The translations under genes were made by a program, and so were the position numbers. The notes below the pieces were generated by a model. The model did not search any database, was not told where the DNA came from, and saw nothing but the letters and a program-made list of their open reading frames with translations. A stretch of DNA of 64,000 nt from Saprospiraceae bacterium. GTDB lineage: Bacteria; Bacteroidota; Bacteroidia; Chitinophagales; Saprospiraceae. Shown one piece after another: positions 38,088-46,054 of this stretch; within the stretch, counting starts at the first letter, position 1; every line of letters starts with the position of its first letter. The stretch covers positions 1 to 64,000 of the forward strand of contig JAKVCT010000003.1 of NCBI GenBank assembly GCA_022448995.1. Reading direction: 5' to 3'.

Positions 38088-39740
38088 TTAGTTACTTTTT
38101 TGTTTTTTACGTACAGATTGGGCTTCTTGGAGTAAGATTTTTTGTGCATTCACTTTTTCCACATAGCAATAACGACCTCCACCTAAAACGACTAAATTTT
38201 GTAAGTTTTCTTTGACATGTGGATATTCTTTGGGGGAGAAATAGAATGCACTTAGATAAATATCATTACGAGTATTTTTTTTGATTAACTTTTGAGTTTT
38301 TCCTTTAATATTGAAACTTCCATCTGTGGCAATAATAATTCGGTTATTTCCATTAGGTATAAAACTACTAGCCGCACTCTCGTAGGCCAAGGTTAAACCT
38401 TTGTCAACATCACTTGAGTTTTTGGAACTAATGCTATTGATGATGGTGATAATTTCATCTTTATGTTCGGCAGAAGTAGGAGGAAGAACTACTTTAGCTC
38501 GTCCAGAATAAGTAATGATTGTGATTTTATCTTCTATGCGCATCAACTCTAATAAGTCTGATAAGCTTTCTTTGAGTAGAGGTAGTTTGTTTTCTTGATC
38601 CATTGATGCTGAGACATCCAATAAGAAAATTAGATTATTGCTAGCAAAATTTTCTAGGGAAGAGGAAGTATCTTGCAATGGATCAGTATTATTATGAATA
38701 GGTTCTTTTTCAAATTGAATAACCTCAAAGATAGGTGGGATTTCATAGGTTGCCAATTGGAACTCCTTAGTACTACTTATGTATTGATTAAATATACTAC
38801 TTATTCCATTATCATAGCGATTATAGATTCCCAACCAATCAAAATTAAAGAGGTAATGATGAGGTTGATGAAAGAGGTTAGTATATTTACTTGGAACTGT
38901 TCCTTGTTTCCATGCTTTTGCTGCAGCCAATAATTCCTTAGCCTTGTAGAGCAGTTGGTCATATTGTCTATGTGTACAAAAATTAGAATTTTCAATTTTG
39001 GGAATCTGTTGAAGTAATTGATCTCTATTTTGTTCCAAATTTTGGATACATCGTTCCAAATTAGTACATTTTTGTTCTAAATTAGATGGTATGTCATCCG
39101 TTTTTAGTGTTTTGATTAGTGCTCGAGAAGATTTGATTGTAGGAGCCATCAGTTGAATAACCTGGTGATGCGTAGGCTGATGTACTTCAATTTGGTAATC
39201 ACTTAATATATTCTCTAAAGACCAATAAACTTTTTCTTCCAAGGCAAATAGATCTAAATAAAGGACTTCTACTCGTTGTAATAATTTATAGCCTTTTTCA
39301 AGATTAACATCTGTCTTGTAATACTGATTCTTAGTGTATATGGCAAGTTCGCCACGCAAAGAATCTAATTCTAGAATAATTTCATTGATATTTAGGGTGA
39401 GTTCTAGTGGTTTTTTTTTCTTTTGATAAGGTAAAAATAAATTATCATTATAAATATTTTGCAAAAGATCCTTGGGTAGATATGCAAAATAATCATAGTT
39501 ATTGAGCACTTCTAACTTCTCATAGATGATACTATCTTTTTTGTTGTCTAGATACAAATGAAACTGTCGATTAACCGTTTCAAAATCTTGGTGCATGATA
39601 TTAGAGGCATGAACAACCTCATTGATAAACACAATGTAGTTGTTCAAGGCTCTATGTGAAACCTTGTTCAGTTTTGGTGCTTGACCATAGAGATAAACAC
39701 AACTGAAACTAAAAAAGAATATTAGTAGGATATTTTTCAT
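38088..39740 (-). CDS. Exported von Willebrand A-domain protein
   Basis: This 550-residue protein has a signal peptide (to YLYGQ) and a long, mostly helical region with coiled-coil character (about 25-300). The C-terminal vWA domain (about 370-545) has an intact metal site in LLDVSASMDQEN and a downstream Asp in IATDGSFN. Such domains bind protein ligands through a divalent metal. It is probably a periplasmic or surface adhesion or assembly factor. The gene stands alone. Confidence 0.9.
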   Translation of the reverse strand: MKNILLIFFFSFSCVYLYGQAPKLNKVSHRALNNYIVFINEVVHASNIMHQDFETVNRQFHLYLDNKKDSIIYEKLEVLNNYDYFAYLPKDLLQNIYNDNLFLPYQKKKKPLELTLNINEIILELDSLRGELAIYTKNQYYKTDVNLEKGYKLLQRVEVLYLDLFALEEKVYWSLENILSDYQIEVHQPTHHQVIQLMAPTIKSSRALIKTLKTDDIPSNLEQKCTNLERCIQNLEQNRDQLLQQIPKIENSNFCTHRQYDQLLYKAKELLAAAKAWKQGTVPSKYTNLFHQPHHYLFNFDWLGIYNRYDNGISSIFNQYISSTKEFQLATYEIPPIFEVIQFEKEPIHNNTDPLQDTSSSLENFASNNLIFLLDVSASMDQENKLPLLKESLSDLLELMRIEDKITIITYSGRAKVVLPPTSAEHKDEIITIINSISSKNSSDVDKGLTLAYESAASSFIPNGNNRIIIATDGSFNIKGKTQKLIKKNTRNDIYLSAFYFSPKEYPHVKENLQNLVVLGGGRYCYVEKVNAQKILLQEAQSVRKKQKSN

Positions 39741-40241
39741 TATAAGAATTAAAAATAGCTATAGGGGTCTTTTTGAACATGTGAGCAATTGACAGAATTA
39801 AAGTTTGGAACAAATCACAGCATATTTAGGGCCTAACGAGGCAACTCTGCAAGGTTCTATAAATCAAACCCATGAAGTGCTCTGGTATGCTTTGCTACCA
39901 CTTTAATTTATTCCTTATCTACTCAGCTCCAATGGTGGAGCAAGTTCGCTCAGAGGTTTTTTAATAAAGTTAGTAACCAAATAGGCAATTAATCTTCCAC
40001 ATAGTTCAATTTTGTTAATTACTTAAGTAGGTAGATATAATTAAGTATTGTAATCATTTACAAGATTCAGCTTTGCTAACCCTAAAGGGGAAAATACAAA
40101 ATCATTGTGGCTAACTACTTATAGTTTAATGAGCAAAAGATCCATTCAATAAAACTATATTCTCTATAATCTACAACGATTAGCTGTAGCTGAGAATAAT
40201 GCAGTAGAATTATTTAAGATCAAATAACTTACCAAATTATA
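39741..40241. other. Intergenic spacer with an R2 element
   Basis: This 501-bp gap contains an R2 element at 40025-40121 and degenerate core pieces near 39830 and 39893. It has no credible gene. Confidence 0.5.
40025..40121. repeat. R2 element, shorter copy
   Basis: The left end AAGTAGGTAGATATAATTAA and right end (ending TTGTGGCTAACTACTTA) are inverted relative to each other. The core CAGCTTTGCTAACCCTAAAG is degenerate. Confidence 0.6.
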
Positions 40242-41321
40242 TTAAGATTTTTCTTGTTTTTGTATAAAACGACTCCACGCAGATTTTTGCAAACTAATAC
40301 TTAAGTTTTCTAAATAATAAGAGCCAGCAGCAGGATCAATAACACGATCTAAATAGCTCTCATTTTCTAAAAGGTGCTGAACATTACGTGCAATTCTTAA
40401 ACTAAAATCATCTGCTTGTGCATAACCATCGGAAGGGGTTACAACCAGAGTATCTGCTCCACCAATAACCGCAGCCATTGCTTGAGCTGTGGAGGCGATC
40501 ATATTCCAATATTTTTTACTCTGATCTGTATAACAAGTACTTGCCCATAAGTGAGGAACCGCAGGATTTTGTAGATCGTAAGCCTCTAACAATCCCCACC
40601 ATAAACGTCTGAAGGCTCTTAGACGAGCAATCTCCAAGAGGTAATTATCAGTTAGTTGAAACTTAAATCTAAATTGTGTACTCACTAACTCCAGGTCTAA
40701 ATGGTGTTGGATAGCAGTTTCGAGATAGATCTTTCCCTGTTCTAAGAGTTCAACTAGGCTATCTACCGCTTCAGTTGCCTTACTCTCACAAGTGAAATAG
40801 GTGAATTGAGTCTGTAGTGCAATACTAGATTGAATAGCAGATGGAGGAAGATTACAACCTCCTTGAATAGGTTGACCTGTTTTTTCTTGAAAGGCTTGTA
40901 AATTGTCGAGAAATAAAGGGATATCCACAGAGGAGGATAGTTCAAAATAGATCTGAACCATATTCGTATAGACATTCTTTAAAAGTAGTTCTAATTCTTC
41001 TACAGACAAGGACTTTGAAACATTTAGACTTAAACTATTCACTCCTTGTGCTAAGCTACCTAAGATATTTTTATTCGTTTCTGCCAAGTCAGTAGTCGAG
41101 AATTTATTTCCAATTGACCATGTATTAGTAGCTGCAGCCTTGGTACTGCTCACAGAAGCAAGCGTTGATCTTCTGTACAGCGCCTCTGCGTTAACTTGAG
41201 AATCAATAGACCATGTTAGGCTATCTATAGGTTTGCCCTTGAGAAACCTTTCAATATTTTTACGCCATGTGTTTTCGCCTGTAGAGGGAAACTGGTGAAA
41301 TAAATCATTGGTTTGGTTCAT
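40242..41321 (-). CDS. Methylmalonyl-CoA mutase small-subunit-like protein, short and orphan
   Basis: This 359-residue protein resembles the MutA (beta) subunit of methylmalonyl-CoA mutase: the N-terminal NTWRKNIERFLKGKPID, a TIM-barrel-like core and the closing AGSYYLENL. MutA itself carries no B12 chemistry and partners MutB. This copy ends shortly after that motif (SRFIQKQEKS), so the C-terminal part usual in MutA is missing. No mutB gene is adjacent. It may still act as a partner for a distant MutB or be a shortened paralogue. Confidence 0.85.
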   Translation of the reverse strand: MNQTNDLFHQFPSTGENTWRKNIERFLKGKPIDSLTWSIDSQVNAEALYRRSTLASVSSTKAAATNTWSIGNKFSTTDLAETNKNILGSLAQGVNSLSLNVSKSLSVEELELLLKNVYTNMVQIYFELSSSVDIPLFLDNLQAFQEKTGQPIQGGCNLPPSAIQSSIALQTQFTYFTCESKATEAVDSLVELLEQGKIYLETAIQHHLDLELVSTQFRFKFQLTDNYLLEIARLRAFRRLWWGLLEAYDLQNPAVPHLWASTCYTDQSKKYWNMIASTAQAMAAVIGGADTLVVTPSDGYAQADDFSLRIARNVQHLLENESYLDRVIDPAAGSYYLENLSISLQKSAWSRFIQKQEKS

Positions 41322-41737
41322 ACCTTAAGTAGAGTTTTAGTTTGAAGAAGACTTTATCTTTGGGGAAATTATAATATTAGAGACCCTGTTAGGGGCAATT
41401 TTTAGGTCTATATTTCACTGAATACTAATTATTAACTACCAATTTTTTTTAAATGTGATCGTAATATTTGTCTATTTCTTCTGTTTACATCCATCAAAAA
41501 TACAAATAATCCAATAAAATATCAGCTTTTCAGCATAAACTATGCTATTAATAAATGTTAAAATTTTAAAAATATGTGAGCAGGAATATTCTGCTGACTT
41601 ATAATGATACTATCTAGTGTAGATAGGAAAGGATTCTGTTAAATAAAACTAGAATCATATTTTGAGTTTTGATAATTCTTGTGATCTGACTATTTTCGTG
41701 ATGTAATCCTTTTTTGATCTTCAAACAGAACAATATT
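41322..41737. other. Intergenic spacer
   Basis: This is a 416-bp AT-rich gap between divergent genes, expected to hold both promoters. I see no repeat core, RNA or gene in it. Confidence 0.4.
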
Positions 41738-42733
41738 ATGAAGGCTATTATTCCTGTAGCAGGAGCGGGAACTCGTTTGCGACCCCATACTTATACCCGA
41801 CCTAAACCCTTGATTCCTGTAGCAGGAAAACCAATTATCTCTTTTATTATTGATCAGTTAGTAGAGATAGGTGTTCAGGAGTTTATTTTAGTGATTGGAT
41901 ATTTGGGAGATAAAATAAAACAGTACATAGAGACTAGACATAAGGATCTAGACATTAAGTTTGTATATCAAGATGATCGTTTGGGCTTAGGGCATGCAGT
42001 TTGGGTGGCAAGAGAAACCTTTCAACATAGTGAAGAGATTCTAATTGCTTTAGGAGATACTATTTTTGAAACGAATTTGAACGTCTTTTTAGAGCAAGAG
42101 AACTCTTGTATTGCTGTACAAAAAGTAAGTGATCCACGCAATTTTGGAGTAGTTGAATTTGACCAGGATAACTATATCAAACGTGTGATTGAAAAGCCGC
42201 GAATTCCTAAATCTAATATGGCAATTGTTGGGGTGTATAAAATCAAGGAAGTTGATTTACTAATTGAGTCTTTGGATTATATTATTAAAAACGATATTCG
42301 GACTCTTGGAGAGTATCAGTTAACTGATGCTTTGATGCGAATGATTGAACAAGGTACAAGACTAACTGCACACAGGGTAAATAATTGGTTTGATTGTGGT
42401 CGAAAGGAGATTTTGTTAGATACCAATGCTATGCTACTCAAGCGTTTAGGTTATAATACAAAGCCAAAGCCCACTTACCCAAACACTATCATTATTGAGC
42501 CAGTACATATAGGGGAGGGTTGTGAGATCAAAAACTCAATTATTGGCCCTAATGTGACTATTGGTAACAATTCAAAAATCGGCTCCTCCATTATTCGAAA
42601 TTCCATTATTGGTAATTATTCTACCATAGAGGATGTTTTATTACAAAAGTCTGTTATTGGTAGTGATGCGGCTATTCGTGGAGCAAGTCAGAGTCTAAAT
42701 ATTGGTGATAATACAGAGATAGATTTTAATTAA
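41738..42733 (+). CDS. Sugar-phosphate nucleotidyltransferase with left-handed beta-helix
   Basis: The protein is 331 residues from the ATG at 41738. The frame continues upstream to a TTG at 41714, but the family N-terminus MKAIIPVAGAGTRLRPHTYT fits the ATG. The GAGTRLRP loop binds the nucleotide and RPKPL follows, so it would make an NDP-sugar from a sugar 1-phosphate. The C-terminal part (about 245-330) has hexapeptide repeats (IGEGCEIKNSIIGPNVTIG) forming a left-handed beta-helix. The nearest functional types are glucose-1-phosphate thymidylyl- or uridylyltransferases. The exact sugar is not clear. Confidence 0.93.
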   Translation: MKAIIPVAGAGTRLRPHTYTRPKPLIPVAGKPIISFIIDQLVEIGVQEFILVIGYLGDKIKQYIETRHKDLDIKFVYQDDRLGLGHAVWVARETFQHSEEILIALGDTIFETNLNVFLEQENSCIAVQKVSDPRNFGVVEFDQDNYIKRVIEKPRIPKSNMAIVGVYKIKEVDLLIESLDYIIKNDIRTLGEYQLTDALMRMIEQGTRLTAHRVNNWFDCGRKEILLDTNAMLLKRLGYNTKPKPTYPNTIIIEPVHIGEGCEIKNSIIGPNVTIGNNSKIGSSIIRNSIIGNYSTIEDVLLQKSVIGSDAAIRGASQSLNIGDNTEIDFN

Positions 42734-42745
42734 GCAATGCAATAT

Positions 42746-42764
42746 AGCACAAAATTTATGTGCT
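42746..42764 (+). terminator. Possible weak terminator hairpin
   Basis: AGCACA and TGTGCT form a 6-bp stem 12 bases past the nucleotidyltransferase stop. There is no T run, so it is a weak candidate. Confidence 0.3.
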
Positions 42765-42905
42765 GTCAACGATAACAATAGTTCATATGTTTTTCTTATT
42801 AATTATCAATTAGCAAGAAATTATATTTTTCAATTTTAACTTCATTGAGCCTTTCAGAGTTTGCAAGAAAATTAAAAAATTAATGAACTATCATGATAAA
42901 ATTAA

Positions 42906-43538
42906 ATGGAAATAATACAAAAATACTTCGAGGATTTAAGTCCAAAACAAATCCAACAGTTTCAGCAATTAGATAACCTGTATAGAGAATGGAATGCGAA
43001 AATCAATGTGATTTCTAGAAAGGATATAGATAACCTGTATACCAATCATATCCTGCATGCTTTATCTATTGCCAAGGTGATTCGGTTCAAAAAAGGAACA
43101 AAGATCTTAGATCTAGGAACAGGAGGTGGTTTTCCAGGAATTCCTCTAGCTATTTTTTTTCCTCATACAGAGTTTTATTTGGTAGATTCTATTGCCAAAA
43201 AAATCAAAGTAGTTAATGCTGTAGCAGAAGCTTTGGGATTAGATAATGTACGTGCAGAGCAAAAACGCGCAGAAAAAGTCAAAGAAAAGTTCGATTTTGT
43301 GACAGTGCGTGCGGTAGCACGTTTAGAGAGTCTAATGATTTGGACAAAGGGACTCATTCATCAGGACGATAAGAATGATTTGACGAATGGAATTTTAGCC
43401 TTAAAAGGCGATTTTCCTCAACTCAAAGAAGAAATTGCAAGTGTGCGACAGCGCAAACAGATCACTAAATATGCTTTGAGTGATTTGTTTGAAGAGGAGT
43501 TCTTTGAGACGAAATGTTTATTACACATCCCTTGTTAA
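42906..43538 (+). CDS. rsmG: 16S rRNA (guanine527-N7)-methyltransferase
   Basis: This 210-residue RsmG (GidB) is of normal length. It would methylate N7 of G527 in 16S rRNA using S-adenosylmethionine. The SAM-binding motif ILDLGTGGGFPGIPLA is near residue 70. VDSIAKKIKVV and the later TVRAVARLE are also typical. The gene is followed after 23 bp by an exported protein gene in the same direction, which looks unrelated in function. Confidence 0.96.
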   Translation: MEIIQKYFEDLSPKQIQQFQQLDNLYREWNAKINVISRKDIDNLYTNHILHALSIAKVIRFKKGTKILDLGTGGGFPGIPLAIFFPHTEFYLVDSIAKKIKVVNAVAEALGLDNVRAEQKRAEKVKEKFDFVTVRAVARLESLMIWTKGLIHQDDKNDLTNGILALKGDFPQLKEEIASVRQRKQITKYALSDLFEEEFFETKCLLHIPC

Positions 43539-43561
43539 CTATTAAGTAACTATATCAGCTT

Positions 43562-44692
43562 ATGTTTCATTTAATCAAAGTTATTATTTCTATTCATTTA
43601 TGTCTGTTTACGGTTTCTTTGTTGACTGCTCAGAATAATGCCTGTGGCTGTCATTATGATCTTTCGCAAGAAACCTACGGGCCTTATTTAGGTTATAACC
43701 CAATAGGTGAATATCCTCTTCAAGAGGAGATTTTATCAAAAGAGCTCATTGAAAAAATGCGGATTAAAAACGCTACCTTTTTCTTTCAAGTTAAGGCAAA
43801 TGCCGATACTTCAATCAATTTAAATTATAGCATCAAATCTATTTTTATCAACTCTGACCAAGGTCGTAATTATACTTACGATTCCCTGACTAGTAATTTG
43901 ATAATGACTAGTTTAACCTCGCCTCCTAATTCAGTTAGAGGCAGAGTTGTGGCTATTAATTATTATGAATATGATCAGCAAGGTAACAGAATAAAGAAGG
44001 TGCCTACCTCAAATGGAGATACCTTGAGCGGTAAGGAAGAATATTACTACAATGCTAAAAATCAACTTATTAAGACTGTTAGTTATCCGAGTCCAACAGT
44101 TCATCCTGATTATTACAAAACAAGCACAGATATTTACCATTATGATGAAGAAGGACGCTTAGTTATAGTCGATTCTAGACCAATTTATGAAGATGATTTA
44201 TCCTTAAGTAACTATATTAATCAGTGGGTATATTTAGGGCAGAATCTTAAGCAACCCATTGCTGGAGGTGGTAGAACACATGAATATTTACCAAATAAGG
44301 AAATTATTAAAACTTATAATACAGGAGATAAAGAAGGAACATTGGAGCTGAGTCGGCAGCTAGAATATACCTATGACGAAAATGAGCGAATAACTGAGTT
44401 CAAACGTATTGGCTATGAATATAAACCCTTTGGAGGTGAAAGATATAAAAAACCTAAAATAGATCGTCATGTGGAGATGCAGTATAGTTATGGTGCTAAT
44501 GGAAAAATCGAGCGAATTGTAGAACAACATATAAAACGTCCTAGAACAGATTGTCCAAGATATTATGAAAATAAAATAATTACTTTTCACTGGTACAGCA
44601 ATGGCTTATTGCACAGCGTACGTCAAAGTGCAGAAGGCAGAAGCCATGATTGCGTAATACGTTTTCGCTATTCTTTTTACAAAAATGATTAG
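43562..44692 (+). CDS. Exported protein with YD-like repeats, unknown function
   Basis: This 376-residue protein has a signal peptide (to LLTAQ) and Cys residues in the first mature segment (NNACGCHYD). Repeated beta units follow, such as INYYEYDQQGNRIKKV, IYHYDEEGRLVIVDS and LEYTYDENERITEFKR. These are similar in style to RHS/YD repeats and to the protein at 26623. It is probably a cell-surface or periplasmic protein. No catalytic motif is seen. Confidence 0.83.
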   Translation: MFHLIKVIISIHLCLFTVSLLTAQNNACGCHYDLSQETYGPYLGYNPIGEYPLQEEILSKELIEKMRIKNATFFFQVKANADTSINLNYSIKSIFINSDQGRNYTYDSLTSNLIMTSLTSPPNSVRGRVVAINYYEYDQQGNRIKKVPTSNGDTLSGKEEYYYNAKNQLIKTVSYPSPTVHPDYYKTSTDIYHYDEEGRLVIVDSRPIYEDDLSLSNYINQWVYLGQNLKQPIAGGGRTHEYLPNKEIIKTYNTGDKEGTLELSRQLEYTYDENERITEFKRIGYEYKPFGGERYKKPKIDRHVEMQYSYGANGKIERIVEQHIKRPRTDCPRYYENKIITFHWYSNGLLHSVRQSAEGRSHDCVIRFRYSFYKND

Positions 44693-44794
44693 TAATTGAA
44701 AAAAATCTTATTTCAGTGAACTATTTTATTAGTTTGCCAGTTGGATGAGGCGTACTAAAAAAGATATAAACAAAACCCTTTAATTAACCGAGGA

Positions 44795-44821
44795 AACATT
44801 ATCCCCCCAAATGATAATGTT
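44795..44821 (+). promoter_or_regulatory. 5' leader hairpin before the 44846 gene
   Basis: AACATTATC and GATAATGTT form a perfect 9-bp stem around the loop CCCCCAAAT, ending 24 bases before the start codon. It may influence translation of the downstream gene or be a processing site. No T run follows. Confidence 0.5.
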
Positions 44822-44845
44822 AAGCAACCAAATAGAATAAAAATC

Positions 44846-45595
44846 ATGGCTAATAAATTACATGAGTTACTCGCCGTAGAGCAAGATCGCAAACATAAAG
44901 CAACTAAAATTATCGGAGATACACGTAAACTTTTTACAAAGAAAGTTCCTTATTTTGATGGAATGGTGAAGCGTTATGTGGCATTGGAGGAAAACGCAGA
45001 GCAAATTCCTGATGAGCGTAAGGAGATAGTGAGTACCGTTGCTAAGACAATCCAACATGCACAGGATACGATCATTCAGGGAATCGATGCAAATATCTCT
45101 AAAGAAGAAACTAACTGTTCTGGAAAAGCACAAGCAGAGTTAGAAATTGATGGGGTGAAGATTGGAACCTTCTCAGCAACTTCCTTATTAGCATTAGAGG
45201 CACATCTAAATCGTTTGAAGGAATTATATAACGATATTCCAGAATTAGATCCAACTAAAAAATGGTATTTCGATGAGCAACAAGGTGTTTATAAAACAGA
45301 AGAAGAAGTAAAATTCCGTTCTGTGAAACGTCCCAAAGTTATCGTAAAATACGAAGCTACAGAGAAACATCCTGCACAAACAGAATTATTATACTTAGAT
45401 TTCCAAGTAGGTAAATATGAAACTGTAAATAGTTCTGGGCGTATTCCATTAGTGAAAAAGCAAGAAATGATACAGCGTGTCAATCGCTTGATTGATGCCG
45501 TTAAAGTGGCTCGTTCCAAAGCAAATAGTGTAGAAGTAAATAACGTGAAGGTAGGACAAAAACTATTTGATTTCATCAATGGAAATTCCCTATAA
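44846..45595 (+). CDS. Conserved-looking cytoplasmic protein beside the RNA array
   Basis: This 249-residue protein has no signal peptide or membrane span and is mixed helical/beta and charged. The N-terminal half is helical (HELLAVEQDRKHKATKIIGD). The middle has a small beta unit (AQAELEIDGVKIGTFSA) and the segment PTKKWYFDEQQGVYKTEEEV. The C-terminus is again helical. I cannot name the family. A hairpin precedes it. Two covarying hairpins, a permuted tRNA gene, a tRNA-Ile gene and a terminator follow in the same direction. That context suggests an RNA-related role, for example binding or processing these RNAs, but this is inference only. Confidence 0.87.
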   Translation: MANKLHELLAVEQDRKHKATKIIGDTRKLFTKKVPYFDGMVKRYVALEENAEQIPDERKEIVSTVAKTIQHAQDTIIQGIDANISKEETNCSGKAQAELEIDGVKIGTFSATSLLALEAHLNRLKELYNDIPELDPTKKWYFDEQQGVYKTEEEVKFRSVKRPKVIVKYEATEKHPAQTELLYLDFQVGKYETVNSSGRIPLVKKQEMIQRVNRLIDAVKVARSKANSVEVNNVKVGQKLFDFINGNSL

Positions 45596-45612
45596 AAATA
45601 AAACAATACAAC

Positions 45613-45644
45613 ATTCAGGGTGGTATTTCAATGCCACTCTGAAT
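45613..45644 (+). ncRNA. Tandem RNA hairpin 1
   Basis: ATTCAGGGTGGTA (45613-45625) pairs over 13 bp with TGCCACTCTGAAT (45632-45644), including two G-U pairs. There is no T run, so it is not an ordinary terminator. It begins 17 bases past the stop codon of the 44846 gene and is homologous to hairpin 2. Confidence 0.7.
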
Positions 45645-45659
45645 AAAAGAAACAAGAGA

Positions 45660-45683
45660 AGGGTAGTACTTTAGTGCTGCCCT
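45660..45683 (+). ncRNA. Tandem RNA hairpin 2
   Basis: AGGGTAGTAC pairs over 10 bp with GTGCTGCCCT around the tetraloop TTTA, with two G-U pairs. Aligned to hairpin 1, one G-C pair becomes A-T and one T-A becomes C-G, so pairing is kept while sequence changes. Confidence 0.7.
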
Positions 45684-45899
45684 AATAAGATATAAAAGAT
45701 AGTTCATGATTTATAAAAAAACAAAAAGTTGTGAACTATTAATTAATGCTACATACAATATAGAGCCAGCTTTAGTCTAAACTTTAGTGTAATAGCAGTG
45801 CCCTCGCAAAAGATACAGCGAGATGTATTGGTTCAGATTTAGCGTATCGCTCTGTAGTGTAAGTTTCAATTATCTTGGTATAAAACTAGCATTTTGCAC

Positions 45900-46014
45900 A
45901 AGCCTAGTGCGTTAGTTCGATTCTAACCCACTCCACAAATTCTTAAGACGAATTCTTAAGATTAAACTTAACAACTCATGGGGTGGTAGCTCAGTGGCAG
46001 AGCAAAGGCATCAT
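45900..46014 (+). tRNA. Circularly permuted tRNA gene (3' half first)
   Basis: 45900-45935 encodes the 3' half: anticodon-loop AA, anticodon-stem strand GCCTA, variable loop GTGC, T stem GTTAG/CTAAC around TTCGATT, acceptor CCACTCC and discriminator A. A 44-base intervening segment follows. 45980-46014 encodes the 5' half: acceptor GGGGTGG, T8, D stem GCTC/GAGC around AGTGGCA, A26, anticodon strand AAGGC and ATCAT. Put together they give 71 nt with a 7-bp acceptor including G3-U70, four of five anticodon-stem pairs, and the tertiary bases T8, A14, G15, G18, G19, C48, T54, T55, C56 and A58. The break lies in the anticodon loop. Joining at 36/37 gives the loop ATCATAA and anticodon CAT. No CCA is encoded. 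How the halves are joined is unknown. Confidence 0.72.
45936..45979 (+). other. Intervening segment of the permuted tRNA gene
   Basis: This 44-base AT-rich segment links the mature 3' end to the mature 5' end. It holds AATTCTTAAGA twice, which can fold as a 7-bp hairpin (TCTTAAG and CTTAAGA). It would be removed by RNase P and by 3' end processing. Confidence 0.6.
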
Positions 46015-46054
46015 TTGAAACCGAAAGTTATATTTTATACCGAGTTTTCAGGTC

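Larger units (their letters stand above)
45874..46044 (+). ncRNA. Leader-trailer helix around the permuted tRNA
   Basis: CTTGGTATAAAA (45874-45885) in the leader pairs with TTTTATACCGAG (46033-46044) in the trailer over 12 bp, with one G-U pair. This brings together the two ends that meet in the anticodon loop, as leader-trailer helices do in archaeal and algal split or permuted tRNA precursors. A second 7-bp match (45863-45869 with 46015-46021) would cross it and may be chance. Confidence 0.6.

Noticed and set aside
45854-45935. Ordinary linear tRNA ending at 45935
   Set aside because: Only five of seven acceptor pairs form, the D loop would be 16 bases, and there would be no variable loop. 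The permuted pairing is much better.
45900-46014. Two-piece permuted tmRNA
   Set aside because: G3-U70 and the 3'-half-first order are shared with permuted tmRNA. The 5' half, however, has a full tRNA D arm and anticodon strand, and no tag reading frame is present.
45740-46054. Permuted group I intron around the tRNA halves
   Set aside because: The break in the anticodon loop fits group I sites, and GAGCCAGC and GGTTCAGA look faintly like core elements. However, the usual R and S pairing (GACTA with TAGTC) is not found in the right order, no guide pairing to the 5' exon is seen, and only 40 bases lie between the 5' half and the next tRNA. I could not support it.
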